Positions 53,193-64,000 of a stretch of 64,000 bases of DNA are shown here, one piece after another. The notes below the pieces were generated by a model, which saw only the letters and a list, made by a program, of their open reading frames with translations, had not been told where the DNA came from and did not search any database. The position numbers were made by a program, and so were the translations under genes. Where the stretch lies: contig NZ_JADPMV010000001.1 in NCBI RefSeq assembly GCF_018398425.1, forward strand, positions 1,178,001 to 1,242,000. Direction: 5' to 3'. Source of the stretch: Pseudomonas lalucatii (GTDB lineage: Bacteria; Pseudomonadota; Gammaproteobacteria; Pseudomonadales; Pseudomonadaceae). Numbering within the stretch: the stretch's first letter is position 1; each line of letters opens with the position of its first letter.

Positions 53193-54298
53193 GGTTTTGT
53201 CTCCTGAAGCCCGATGCAGGGCAGGTCTTGCGGCAGCGGCGCGCCCAGTTCCGCGCAGGCGGCCAGCGCCTCGATCAACGGCGCCAACTGGAAGCTCTGA
53301 CGTTGCAGCCAGGCCTCGTCGTAGTAGCTGTTGGCGTAGCGCTCGCCGCTGTCGCAGAGGATCGCCACCACCGAGCCGGACTCGCCGGCCGCGACCATCT
53401 GCCGGGCCACCAGCAGCGCGCCGATCAGGTTGGTGCCGCTGGAGCCGCCGACATGCCGGCCCAGGCGCCGCGCCAGGTAGTGCATGGCCGCCAGGGACAG
53501 GGCGTCGGGCACCTTGCACATGGCGTCGATCACCGACGGCAGGAAGGAGGCCTCGACCCGCGGCCGGCCGATGCCCTCGATGCGCGAGCCGTGATCCAGG
53601 GTCAGGCTGGCATCGCCCGTGCGGTAGTGGTCGAAGAACACCGAGCGCTCGGCGTCGGCGCAGAGCACCCGGGTGCGGTGCTGGCGGTAGCGCACGTAGC
53701 GGCCGAGGGTCGCCAGGGTGCCGCCGGTGCCGGCGCTGGAGACCAGCCAGGCCGGCTCGGGATGGCGCTCGTAGCGCATCTGCTGGAAGATCGACTCGGC
53801 GATGTTGTTGTTGGCGCGCCAGTCGGTGGCGCGCTCGGCGTAGGTGAACTGGTCCATGAAGTGCCCGCCCGTCTCGCGGGCCAGGCGTTCGGACTCGGCG
53901 TAGATCTGCGTGGGGTCCTCGACCAGGTGGCTCTGGCCGCCGTAGAAGGCGATCTGGGCGATCTTCTGCGCGGAGGTGGTCACCGGCATCACGGCGATGA
54001 AGGGCAGCCCCAGCAGGCGGGCGAAGTAGGCCTCGGAAATCGCCGTGGAGCCGCTGGACGCCTCGATCACCGGCGCGCCCGGCTTGAGCCAGCCGTTGCC
54101 CAGGGCGTAGAGGAACAGCGAGCGGGCCAGGCGGTGCTTGAGACTGCCGGTGGGGTGGCTGGATTCGTCCTTGAAGTACAGCTCGATGCCGGGCAGGCCG
54201 GGCAACTCCAGGGGAATCAGGTGGGTGTCGGCGCTACGCTGGAAGTCCGCCTCGATGATGCGGATCGCCTCGCGGGCCCAGGTTCTCGAATCGCTCAT
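53189..54298 (-). CDS. PLP-dependent cysteine-synthase-family enzyme (cysteine desulfhydrase-like)
   Basis: This 369-residue protein has the PLP-binding Lys54 in [10 protein letters not shown], an [16 protein letters not shown] phosphate loop, [13 protein letters not shown] and [18 protein letters not shown]. It lacks the usual start of CysK and is closer to Cds1-type L-cysteine desulfhydrases. It breaks down or makes cysteine-like amino acids in the cytoplasm. It sits with the GNAT gene (overlap 4) and 13 bp from the EamA exporter; an amino-acid processing and export unit is a plausible inference. Confidence 0.83.
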   Translation of the reverse strand: MSDSRTWAREAIRIIEADFQRSADTHLIPLELPGLPGIELYFKDESSHPTGSLKHRLARSLFLYALGNGWLKPGAPVIEASSGSTAISEAYFARLLGLPFIAVMPVTTSAQKIAQIAFYGGQSHLVEDPTQIYAESERLARETGGHFMDQFTYAERATDWRANNNIAESIFQQMRYERHPEPAWLVSSAGTGGTLATLGRYVRYRQHRTRVLCADAERSVFFDHYRTGDASLTLDHGSRIEGIGRPRVEASFLPSVIDAMCKVPDALSLAAMHYLARRLGRHVGGSSGTNLIGALLVARQMVAAGESGSVVAILCDSGERYANSYYDEAWLQRQSFQLAPLIEALAACAELGAPLPQDLPCIGLQETKP

Positions 54299-54311
54299 CG
54301 ACGGCTCCTCG

Positions 54312-55217
54312 TCAATCCAGTACGCCGGCCGGCACCGGCGGCGTGCTGCGCCACTGGCTCAGGGCCACGCCGGCGAATACCAGGACAGCGGCCAGCAGCT
54401 GCTCGGGGTTCAGCCGCTCGCCGAGCAGCAGCATGGCGAACACCAGGGTGAACACCGGGATCAGGTTGATGAAGCCGGACGCCTGGCTGGCCGGCAGGCG
54501 GCTGACCCCGTAGTTGTACAGGCCGTAGGCGCCGACGGTGACCACCACGCCCAGGTACAGCAAGGCGCCGATGCCCAGGGTGCTGACGGCCTGGGGCACC
54601 GGCGCGTCCCAGGCGGCCAGCGGCAGGAAGAACAGCGCGCCGATAAAGGCCTGCATGGCGGTGAGGATAAAGGCCGAGTAGCGCGCCGAGAGGTGCTTGA
54701 GCAGCAGCGTATAGCCGGTGGCGCAGAGCATCGCCAGCAGCTCGTAGAAGTTGCCCAGCAACGGATCGGGGGCGTGGGCGTCGGCGCTGCCGGCCAGACT
54801 CAGCCACACCGCCCCGGCCATCGCCAGGAGGAAGCCGGCCAGGGTGGTGCGGCTGATGCGCTCGCGCAGGAAGACGAAGGCGCCCATGGCCACCAGCAGC
54901 GGCAACAGCGCGGTGATCATGCCGGCCTGGGAGGCGCTGGTGTGCTGCAGCGCCAGGGCCTCGAAGATGAAGTACAGGCAGGGTTCGCAGGCGGCCAGGC
55001 CGAGCAGGTACTTCCAGTCGCCGGCGCGGTACAGCAGACGCCCGCGCCAGCGCCAGGCGAGGAGGAACACCAGGCTACCGAGGGCCATGCGGGCGAAGAT
55101 CACCCACAGCGGCGGCAGCTCGGCGAAGGCCAGTTTCAGGGCGATGAAGGAACTGCCCCACAACGCCATCGCCACCACCAGGCACACCACCGCCGTCCCC
55201 CTGCCCTGCCCGTGCAT
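54312..55217 (-). CDS. EamA-family (DMT) exporter
   Basis: This 301-residue protein starts [24 protein letters not shown] at 55217; an upstream Met is not supported by the family. It has ten hydrophobic helices in two repeats, with [13 protein letters not shown] and [24 protein letters not shown] as family blocks. It exports an unknown metabolite. It lies 13 bp upstream of the PLP enzyme gene on the same strand. Confidence 0.87.
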   Translation of the reverse strand: MHGQGRGTAVVCLVVAMALWGSSFIALKLAFAELPPLWVIFARMALGSLVFLLAWRWRGRLLYRAGDWKYLLGLAACEPCLYFIFEALALQHTSASQAGMITALLPLLVAMGAFVFLRERISRTTLAGFLLAMAGAVWLSLAGSADAHAPDPLLGNFYELLAMLCATGYTLLLKHLSARYSAFILTAMQAFIGALFFLPLAAWDAPVPQAVSTLGIGALLYLGVVVTVGAYGLYNYGVSRLPASQASGFINLIPVFTLVFAMLLLGERLNPEQLLAAVLVFAGVALSQWRSTPPVPAGVLD

Positions 55218-55299
55218 CGCTCGCTCCCGCGCAAAACCCGAGTGTAGAGAGGCGGGCCCGGCCTGCACAGGTACAGTCAGGCGCGCGAACTGTGCGCGG

Positions 55300-55632
55300 C
55301 TACTGCTCCCAGGGCTTGCCGTGGGTCTTGTCGCTCAGACGCACCTTCTGTTGCAGGGCGGCCTTGGCCAGCATGTGGGCGCTGACCGGCGCGGTGATGA
55401 ACAGGAACAGGGTGATCAGCAGTTCGTGCAGGCTGATGCCCTCGCCCTGGGCGCCGAAGTAGATCAGCGAGGCGATGACCATGCCGCCGACGCCCAGGGT
55501 GGTGGACTTGGTCGGCCCGTGCAGGCGCATGAAGAAGTCCGGCAGGCGGTACAGGCCGATGGCGCCGACCAGGGCGAACAGGCTGCCGAGCAGCAGTGCA
55601 ATGGCGACCAGCGCCTCGATCCAGGTATTCAT
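55300..55632 (-). CDS. mnhG: Mrp Na+/H+ antiporter subunit G
   Basis: This 110-residue protein has three hydrophobic helices and GLYRLPDFFMRLHGPTKSTTLGVGG, the MrpG (PhaG) signature, after the first. It is the last gene of the Mrp operon. MrpG is a small subunit of the hetero-oligomeric antiporter in the inner membrane. It ends 10 bases before the mnhF stop codon. Confidence 0.95.
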   Translation of the reverse strand: MNTWIEALVAIALLLGSLFALVGAIGLYRLPDFFMRLHGPTKSTTLGVGGMVIASLIYFGAQGEGISLHELLITLFLFITAPVSAHMLAKAALQQKVRLSDKTHGKPWEQ

Positions 55633-55642
55633 CAGACCTCCC

Positions 55643-55912
55643 CTACTCGATGATGTCGCCGCGCAACAGGTATTTGGCCACCGCCACGGTGCCGACGAAG
55701 CCCATCACCGCGATCAGCAGGGCCGCCTCGAAGTACAGCTTGGAACCGAGCCAGACGCCGAACAGCACCAGCAGGGCGATGGCGTTGATGTACAGGGTGT
55801 CCAGGGCGAGGATGCGGTCGGGCATGTCCGGGCCCTTGATCAGCCGCGCCAGGGTCAGCATCAGGGCCAGGCCCATGATCGCCAGGCAGAGCGGAATCAC
55901 GTAGTCGAGCAT
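55643..55912 (-). CDS. mnhF: Mrp antiporter subunit F
   Basis: This 89-residue protein starts MLDYVIPLCLAIMGLALMLTL at 55912 and has three helices with IKGPDMPDRILALDTLYINAIALL, the MrpF signature. The start overlaps the end of mnhE by 16 bases. A longer frame starts further upstream but is not typical of the family. Confidence 0.92.
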   Translation of the reverse strand: MLDYVIPLCLAIMGLALMLTLARLIKGPDMPDRILALDTLYINAIALLVLFGVWLGSKLYFEAALLIAVMGFVGTVAVAKYLLRGDIIE

Positions 55913-56400
55913 GGGAATACCTCCAGCAGCGGCGCCTCGTAGCGGGCCTGGATCTCGCGCACCATGGCCGCCTCGTCGCCGACGTCCAGGCTGTGCACCA
56001 GCAGGGTCTTGCGGTCGTCGCTGAGATCGGCCGACACCGTACCCGGGGTCAGCGAGATGACGCTGGCGAGCATGGTCAGGGCCAGTTCGTCCTCCAGGCG
56101 CAGCGGGATCTCGACGAAGGCCGGCCGCAGCCGGGCACCGGGGCCGAGGATCAGCTTCGCCACCTGCAGGTTGGCCACCACGATGTCGCCCAGCACCCGC
56201 AGCAGGAACAGGCACAGCTTCAGCGGTCGCTGCAGGCGCGGCGGGTTGATCCAGAACACCTGGGTCACCAGGGGGATCAGCCAGCCGAGCAGCGCGCCGA
56301 GCAACCAGTGGCCCAGGCTCAGGTCGTTGACCAGCAACAGCCAGACCACCAGCAGGCACAGGCTCAGCAGCGGATGGGGCAACCAGCGGCTGGTTCTCAT
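55897..56400 (-). CDS. mnhE: Mrp antiporter subunit E
   Basis: This 167-residue protein has an N-terminal hydrophobic pair (about 7-45) and a C-terminal soluble domain with ITPGTVSADLSDDRKTLLVHSLDV. It matches MrpE. It overlaps mnhD by 4 bases and mnhF by 16. Confidence 0.92.
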   Translation of the reverse strand: MRTSRWLPHPLLSLCLLVVWLLLVNDLSLGHWLLGALLGWLIPLVTQVFWINPPRLQRPLKLCLFLLRVLGDIVVANLQVAKLILGPGARLRPAFVEIPLRLEDELALTMLASVISLTPGTVSADLSDDRKTLLVHSLDVGDEAAMVREIQARYEAPLLEVFPCSTT

Positions 56401-57902
56401 GGCGCACCTCCGCCGAGCACGGCCTGACGATAGAGCGAGAGGTCATGCAGCTGGCCGACCGTGGCCTGGGCGTACTCCAGCAGCGGCGCGGCCAGGCCGA
56501 CCAGCAGCGGGCTGAGCGCCAGCAACCCGGCGCAGGCCAGCAGGCGGCCGCGGTCCAGCTCGGCGCTGTCCAGCTGGTGCAGGCCGACCCGCCAGAACAG
56601 CGTGCTGCCGGCGCGGCTCAGGGCGATCACCGTGGCCAGCCCGCCCACCAGCACCACCGGCCACAGCAACAAGGCCTGGAGACCCGGCTCGACCGCCCGC
56701 AGCAGCAGCAGCTTGCCGATGAAGCCGGAGAACGGCGGCAGGCCGGCCACGGCGATGGCGCCGACGAAGAACAGGCCGCCGAGCAGATGGGGGTTCTGCA
56801 ACTCGGGCCCCTGCACCAGGCGGGTGGCCTTCGCCCCGCGCTGGCGGGCGATCAGGTCGGCGACCAGGAACAGGCCGCCGCCGATCCAGGTGCTGTGCAC
56901 CAGATAGAACAGCGCGGCGGCCTGCGACTCGGGCGTGCCCAGGGCGATGCCGGCCAGCAGGGTGCCGACCGAGACGACCACCAGGTAGGCCAGCAGGCCG
57001 TGCAGGCTGCCGGCCGCCAATGCGCCGACCACCCCGCAGGCGATGGTCAGCAGCGCCAGGGGCCAGAGCCAGTCCTCGGCCATGTTGGCCAGGCTGCCGG
57101 CTTCGTCGCCGAAGATCAGCGTGAACACCCGCAGGATCGAGTACAGGCCGACCTTGGTCATGATGGCGAACAGCGCCGCCACCGGCGCCGAGGCCGCGGC
57201 ATAGGCCCGGGGCAGCCAGAAGTACAGCGGCAGGAAGGCCGCCTTGAGGCCGAACACCACCAGCAGCAGCAGGCCGGCGGCGCCCAGCAGCGGCGCCTGG
57301 TCGGCACTGGCCGCCGCCACCCGCTGGGCCATGTCGGCCATGTTCAGGGTGCCGGTGATGCCGTACAGCACGCCGACGGCGATCAGGAAGAACGAGGAAC
57401 CCACCAGGTTGAGGATCACGTAGTGCAGCCCGGCGCGCACCCGCTCCGCACCGCCGCCGTGCAGCAGCAGGGAGTAGGAGGCGATCAGCAGGATCTCGAA
57501 GAACACGAACAGGTTGAACAGGTCGCCGGTGAGGAAGGCGCCGTTGATGCCCATCAGCTGGAATTGGAACAGGGCGTGGAAATTGCGCCCGCGCTCGTCG
57601 TCGCCGCGCACCGCGTAGAGCAGCGCGAACAGCGCCAGCACCGCGGTGACCATCAGCAGCAGCGCACTGAGGCGATCGAGCAGCAGGACGATGCCGAACG
57701 GTGCCTGCCAGGCGCCCAGGGCATAGACCTGCAAGTCGCCCTGATTGGCCTGCTGCAGCAGCAGGAAGCTCAGCAGCAGCAGGATCGTCGTCGCAGCCAG
57801 GGACAGCGAGCGCTTGGCCGTCATGTTCAGCCGCGCGCCGAACAGCAGCAGGCTGCCGACGAACATCGGCAGCAGCACCGGCAGGATCAACGCATGGTTC
57901 AT
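56397..57902 (-). CDS. mnhD: Mrp antiporter subunit D
   Basis: This 501-residue integral protein has about 14 helices and the NuoL/M/N-like proton-channel core: FFEILLIASYSLLLHGG and GLKAAFLPLYFWLPRAYAAASAPVAALFAIMTKVGLYS. MrpD is related to complex I antiporter subunits and moves protons. It overlaps mnhC by 4 bases. Confidence 0.95.
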   Translation of the reverse strand: MNHALILPVLLPMFVGSLLLFGARLNMTAKRSLSLAATTILLLLSFLLLQQANQGDLQVYALGAWQAPFGIVLLLDRLSALLLMVTAVLALFALLYAVRGDDERGRNFHALFQFQLMGINGAFLTGDLFNLFVFFEILLIASYSLLLHGGGAERVRAGLHYVILNLVGSSFFLIAVGVLYGITGTLNMADMAQRVAAASADQAPLLGAAGLLLLVVFGLKAAFLPLYFWLPRAYAAASAPVAALFAIMTKVGLYSILRVFTLIFGDEAGSLANMAEDWLWPLALLTIACGVVGALAAGSLHGLLAYLVVVSVGTLLAGIALGTPESQAAALFYLVHSTWIGGGLFLVADLIARQRGAKATRLVQGPELQNPHLLGGLFFVGAIAVAGLPPFSGFIGKLLLLRAVEPGLQALLLWPVVLVGGLATVIALSRAGSTLFWRVGLHQLDSAELDRGRLLACAGLLALSPLLVGLAAPLLEYAQATVGQLHDLSLYRQAVLGGGAP

Positions 57903-58228
57903 CGACCCGCCTCCCGGCCGTCGACATGGTCGCTCTGCGACTCGCCGACGCTGCGCAGCGCCAGCACCACCACGAAGGCGGTCATGGCGAAGCCGATGAC
58001 GATGGCGGTGAGCACCAGGGCCTGGGGCAACGGATCGACGTACTGGCTGCCCTTGCCGATCACCGTGCTCGCCCCGCTCTGCAGGCGGCCCATGGCGAAG
58101 AGGAACAGGTTGACCGCGTAGGAGATCAGGGTCAGGCCCATCACCACCGGAAAGCTGCGGGCCCGCAACAGCAGGTAGACGCCGCTGGCGGTGAGGATGC
58201 CGAGGGTGCCGGCAAACAGTGCTTCCAT
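57899..58228 (-). CDS. mnhC: Mrp antiporter subunit C
   Basis: This 109-residue protein has three helices and DPLPQALVLTAIVIGFAMTAFVVVL, the NuoK/MrpC signature. It lies 1 base downstream of mnhA stop. It is typical in length. Confidence 0.95.
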   Translation of the reverse strand: MEALFAGTLGILTASGVYLLLRARSFPVVMGLTLISYAVNLFLFAMGRLQSGASTVIGKGSQYVDPLPQALVLTAIVIGFAMTAFVVVLALRSVGESQSDHVDGREAGR

Positions 58229-58229
58229 C

Positions 58230-61022
<2,793 letters not shown>

Positions 61023-61308
61023 ACACTAAAACCCCTTCTGCAAGCCCACCACCCATAGGGTCGGCGCTTAGCGGTCCATGAGGGTGGCCGCGCCGGGCGC
61101 TGTGCGTCGCCCTGGCCCGATCCCCATTTCCGATGAACAGGCTCACGCCTGCTATATGGCCTGAGCCTTCGTCGGCGCAGGATTATCCATATCTATCGGC
61201 GCCCCGTCATGAATAGAATTATTACGAAAAGCTCAATGCCGCGCATTCTTGACTCTAGCCGTGGGTCGTCACGCCGGGCGCGCGGATGCAACGGCGCCGA
61301 ACGCGCAC
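61023..61308. other. Region upstream of the Mrp operon without a gene
   Basis: No gene is supported in this interval. On the minus strand the most AT-rich part (about 61208-61240) is a likely promoter area for mnhA, but no clear -35/-10 pair was chosen. Nothing else was seen. Confidence 0.5.
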
Positions 61309-61341
61309 AAAAAAGCCGGATCAGCTCAGGCTGATCCGGCT
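61309..61341 (-). terminator. Intrinsic terminator of the SlyB-like gene
   Basis: AGCCGGATCAGC pairs with GCTGATCCGGCT around TCAG, and on the minus strand a six-T run follows. It ends the SlyB-like lipoprotein gene, whose stop is at 61352. Confidence 0.9.
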
Positions 61342-61351
61342 CGCTTGGCGA

Positions 61352-61816
61352 TCAATGGGCGACGCGGCTGGTGCCGTTGACGCTGAGGATCCGCACCCGC
61401 TCGCCCACCCGGAAGATCTGGTTCTCCTCGACCTCCTGGACATAGGCGCGCATGGTGCCGTCGTCTTCACGCACGGTGATCTCCACGCCCTGGGTGCGGG
61501 TCAGGCCTTCTTCGGCCGCGGCGCCGAGCAAGCCGCCGGCCACCGCGCCGACCACCGCCGCCACGGCGCTGCCGCGGCCACCGCCGACACCGCTACCGGC
61601 TACACCACCGACCACGGCACCGGCACCGGCACCGATCGGCGTCTTGGTGCCCTCGATCTTCACCGGCCGCAACGACTCGATGGTGCCCATGCGTACGACC
61701 TGCACGCGGCGCGCCTCGTCGCGCGAGTAGGTATCGCCGGTCAGGCTGGACGCGCAACCGCCCAGCGTCAGGGCCATCGCGGTAAACGAGGCGATGAGCA
61801 GAGTGGGTTTACGCAT
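61352..61816 (-). CDS. SlyB-like glycine-zipper outer-membrane lipoprotein
   Basis: This 154-residue protein starts MRKPTLLIASFTAMALTLGGCAS at 61816; lipobox LGGC with Cys21. A glycine-zipper hairpin follows (about 60-100: PIGAGAGAVVGGVAGSGVGGGRG), then a small SH3-like domain ending RVGERVRILSVNGTSRVAH. SlyB-type proteins help maintain the outer membrane. The downstream terminator and separate promoter suggest it is monocistronic. It is next to the Mrp operon as in P. aeruginosa. Confidence 0.85.
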   Translation of the reverse strand: MRKPTLLIASFTAMALTLGGCASSLTGDTYSRDEARRVQVVRMGTIESLRPVKIEGTKTPIGAGAGAVVGGVAGSGVGGGRGSAVAAVVGAVAGGLLGAAAEEGLTRTQGVEITVREDDGTMRAYVQEVEENQIFRVGERVRILSVNGTSRVAH

Positions 61817-61970
61817 GTCGACTCCTCCAATGGCTTTCACTGCATTAGACCGCGCCCACCCGGGCACCGTCACTGTGATAAGGCAACAATAACCGATAGC
61901 CCGCCCCCGCACCTAACCCCAGGCCGTTACACCATCTGTCAGGCGTCGGGCGCTATCGGCGCCGGCCCCC

Positions 61971-62618
61971 TCAGGGCGCCAGTCGCTCGCGCAGCCAGGC
62001 GCCGTCCTGCAGACGGTAGTTGAGGCGGTCGTGCAGGCGGCTGGCGCGCCCCTGCCAGAATTCGACACGCTCGGGCAGCAGGCGATAGCCGCCCCAGTGC
62101 GGTGGACACTCCGGCGCCTGGTCGAGAAAACGCTGCTCGGTCTGCGCCAGCAAACCCTCCAGCTCGGCGCGATCGGCGATCACCCGGCTCTGCGGCGAGG
62201 CCCAGGCGCCCAGGCGGCTGCCCAGCGGGCGCACCTGGAAGTAGGCATCGGACTCCCGCGCCGTGACCCGCTCGACCCGCCCCTCGATCCGCACCTGGCG
62301 CTCCAGGGTCGGCCAGAAGAAGGTCATGGCGGCGAACGGCCGGGCCGCCAGCTGCTGGCCCTTGGCGCTGTCGTAGTTGCTGAAGAAGGTGAAGCCCTGC
62401 GCGTCCAGGCCCTTGAGCAGCAACACCCGCGCATGCGGGCGGCCATCGGCATCGACCGTCGCCAGGGTCATGACATTGGGCTCGACCGGCAGCTGCTCGG
62501 TCTTCACCGCATCGGCGAACCACTGCTGGAACAGGGCGAAGGGCTCGAGCGGCGCCTGCGCCTCGCTGAGCCCGTCTCGGGTGTAGTCGCGGCGCATGTC
62601 CGCCAGGGTCTGGGTCAT
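61971..62618 (-). CDS. pdxH: Pyridoxamine 5'-phosphate oxidase
   Basis: This 215-residue protein starts [30 protein letters not shown]. Family blocks are [44 protein letters not shown] (FMN and substrate region) and a terminal WLRERLAP. It oxidises pyridoxamine- or pyridoxine-phosphate to pyridoxal phosphate with FMN. The length equals the family norm. Confidence 0.97.
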   Translation of the reverse strand: MTQTLADMRRDYTRDGLSEAQAPLEPFALFQQWFADAVKTEQLPVEPNVMTLATVDADGRPHARVLLLKGLDAQGFTFFSNYDSAKGQQLAARPFAAMTFFWPTLERQVRIEGRVERVTARESDAYFQVRPLGSRLGAWASPQSRVIADRAELEGLLAQTEQRFLDQAPECPPHWGGYRLLPERVEFWQGRASRLHDRLNYRLQDGAWLRERLAP

Positions 62619-62665
62619 GGCATAGCCCTCTAGAACGAATAGCGCCTAGTTTATCGGGCCCTATG

Positions 62666-63349
62666 CTAGTTGGCTTGTTCGGCGGCCACTACCTGTTTGC
62701 CCGTGACCGGCTTGCTCTTGGCTGTCTTGGCCGCGGGGCTGGCCTGGGCGACCGCCGGGATCGCGGCCGGCTGACTGTACTGGGCAAGCAGCGCCTTGAG
62801 ACTGTCCTGACGGGTCAGCAGGATCTCCACGCGGCGGTTGAGGGCGCGGCCCGCGGCGCTGCCGTTGTCGGCCCGAGGCATATCCGAACCCAGGCCCTTG
62901 ACCAGCAGACGGTCCTGACGCAGGCCGCTGAGACGGAAGATCGCGGTGAAGGCCCGGGCCCGCTCATGACTCAGCTCCCGGTTCGAGGCCGCGGCACCGC
63001 TGCTGTCGGCATGCCCGAGTACCAGTACGGCGACGTTCTTGTCGTGCTCCACCAACTTGGCGACACGGCTGATCGGCCCCAGGGTGATCGGCAGCAGCAT
63101 GTGCGGGCGGTCAGGATTGAAGGAACCCTGCACCGGCGCGGTCACCACCAGCAGATTGTCCCGCCGCTCCAGTTCGAAATGGCTGCCCTTGATCGCCTCG
63201 CGCAGCCGCGGCTCGTAGTCGTCCAGCCAGGCTTGGCTGACTAGCGGGGCCGGCATGACGACGGCCTGGGCCTGCGGCTTGTTTTCCGAGCCGGCACAAC
63301 CGGCCATCAGCAGACACAGGGCGAGCGCGAGATTTTTCTTGGCAAACAT
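62666..63349 (-). CDS. OmpA-family peptidoglycan-associated lipoprotein
   Basis: This 227-residue protein starts MFAKKNLALALCLLMAGCAG at 63349; lipobox MAGC with Cys18. The OmpA-like domain (about 80-180) has VLGHADSSGAAASNRELSHERARAF and GLGSDMPRADNGSAAGRALNRRVEILL, the peptidoglycan-binding residues. A Lys/Ala-rich tail to 227 is unusual. It anchors the outer membrane to peptidoglycan. Start choice: Met at 63349 gives a sensible signal; the longer frame upstream does not. Confidence 0.88.
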   Translation of the reverse strand: MFAKKNLALALCLLMAGCAGSENKPQAQAVVMPAPLVSQAWLDDYEPRLREAIKGSHFELERRDNLLVVTAPVQGSFNPDRPHMLLPITLGPISRVAKLVEHDKNVAVLVLGHADSSGAAASNRELSHERARAFTAIFRLSGLRQDRLLVKGLGSDMPRADNGSAAGRALNRRVEILLTRQDSLKALLAQYSQPAAIPAVAQASPAAKTAKSKPVTGKQVVAAEQAN

Positions 63350-63441
63350 CGGTAATCCACACAGGTCGGTCAAAGGGAATGGCCACGGGCCAGTAATAAT
63401 TGTCAGTAAAGTCTGGTCGTGCCGGGAGTCTAGCCAGACTC

Positions 63442-64000
63442 CTACAAACAATCCGCCAACACCCGCGCAAGTTTCTGCGCACGCGGGTCCATTAAGACGA
63501 ACGGTCCTAGATTGCTGGTGACGAAGCCGAATGCCACCTCCCGTTCCGGGTCGGCAAAGCCGATGGAGCCACCGGCCCCCGGGTGGCCGAAGGCATAAGG
63601 CCCCATGCCGTAGGTGGCGTTGGCCTCCTCGCGCTGCTCGAGCATGCAGCCGAGGCCGAAGCGGGTACGCGTCAGCAGGGTCTTGTCGTCGCCGCGACTG
63701 TGCTCGCGGGTCAGCTCGGCGAGCAGCTCGCTCTCCAGCAACCGGCCGTCCAGCAGGCCGCTGTAGAAACCCGCCAGGCTGCGGGCATTGCCGTGGCCGT
63801 TGGCGGCCGGTTGCTGCATGCGTCGCCACTGCGGCTTGTTGGTGCTGGTCATGATCGACGGCGGATTGGTGAAGGCCCGGGTGCTCAGGGCCGTCGGCTC
63901 GCTCAGGGTCACCTTGAGCAGGCGCTGCGCCGCCGCATCGCCCAGGTTGCCCTTGCCGCGGGAGATGTGCGCGACACGATCGAACTCGCTGTCGGCCAGG
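63442..64000 (-). CDS. Beta-lactamase-fold serine hydrolase, C-terminal part (runs off right edge)
   Basis: Only the last 186 codons are in view; the start lies beyond 64000. FAFGHPGAGGSIGFADPEREVAFGFVTSNL-type residues match the C-terminal KTG-like HxG motif (HPGAGGSIG) of the serine beta-lactamase/EstB esterase family. The catalytic SxxK motif is outside. Members hydrolyse esters or peptides. It is next to the OmpA lipoprotein as in P. aeruginosa, where the neighbour is a probable esterase. Confidence 0.82.
   Translation of the reverse strand, partial: LADSEFDRVAHISRGKGNLGDAAAQRLLKVTLSEPTALSTRAFTNPPSIMTSTNKPQWRRMQQPAANGHGNARSLAGFYSGLLDGRLLESELLAELTREHSRGDDKTLLTRTRFGLGCMLEQREEANATYGMGPYAFGHPGAGGSIGFADPEREVAFGFVTSNLGPFVLMDPRAQKLARVLADCL

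Noticed and set aside
56445..58121. A 558-codon frame antisense to mnhD and mnhC
   Set aside because: Gln/Asp-rich shadow frame with no family resemblance; the Mrp genes are clear on the minus strand.

Overview
The window is GC-rich DNA from a gamma-proteobacterium, almost certainly Pseudomonas in the broad sense. Compact operons, OprD and OprD-like outer-membrane biology, and several gene neighbourhoods recalled from P. aeruginosa support this: apeB next to a GntR-regulated ABC operon, a FabH-like synthase with an ECF sigma factor and zinc-finger anti-sigma protein, and an Mrp antiporter operon with a SlyB-like lipoprotein, pdxH, an OmpA lipoprotein and a beta-lactamase-fold hydrolase. It is ordinary chromosome with a few accessory pieces. 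I saw no rRNA, tRNA, CRISPR array or prophage.

Layout. 1-1213: 5' end of a type I restriction subunit (hsdR) and a Phd/RelE-type toxin-antitoxin pair. 1243-9329: housekeeping and stress genes (HNH protein, O-methyltransferase, two tandem NlpC/P60 lipoproteins, sirtuin, DNA glycosylase, ttcA, DnaJ-like protein, Yip1 protein, SprT protease, macrodomain protein, small membrane protein). 9326-9491: a MITE-like inverted-repeat element. 9552-14574: a complete aa3-type cytochrome oxidase operon whose subunit II carries two tandem cytochrome c domains. 14780-19393: alpha-methylacyl-CoA racemase with a divergent AraC regulator, then two exporters. 19503-21161: a secreted protein and an AraC protein with a degenerate receiver domain. 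21372-21550: a probable small RNA. 21598-23671: phosphopantetheinyl transferase and apeB. 23682-30007: HutC-type GntR regulator and a six-gene uptake operon (binding protein, phosphodiesterase-like enzyme, two permeases, ATPase, HAD phosphatase), with matching palindromes in the shared promoter region.

30526-34158: LysR regulator, a FrhB-type iron-sulfur protein and an intact IS481-family element with a 6-bp target duplication that supplies stop codons to two genes. 34278-36807: FabH-like synthase, ECF sigma, anti-sigma and zinc-ribbon gene in one co-directional unit. 37200-45101: large MASE1 sensor kinase, secreted lipase-like hydrolase, glutamate-synthase-like flavoprotein, and a carotenoid-desaturase-like oxidoreductase divergent from a PadR regulator with two clear palindromic operators. 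45379-55217: OprD porin, RhtB exporter, small membrane and cytoplasmic proteins, GAPDH, a flavoprotein, GNAT, PLP enzyme and EamA exporter. 55300-61022: Mrp Na+/H+ antiporter (G, F, E, D, C, fused AB). 61352-64000: SlyB-like lipoprotein, pdxH, OmpA-like lipoprotein and a truncated serine hydrolase.

The best candidates for new biology are the regulated organophosphate-type uptake operon, the FrhB protein in an organism not expected to make F420, the unassigned small RNA, the pseudo-receiver AraC protein, the PadR-controlled oxidoreductase and the MITE-like element. None is proven new from sequence alone.
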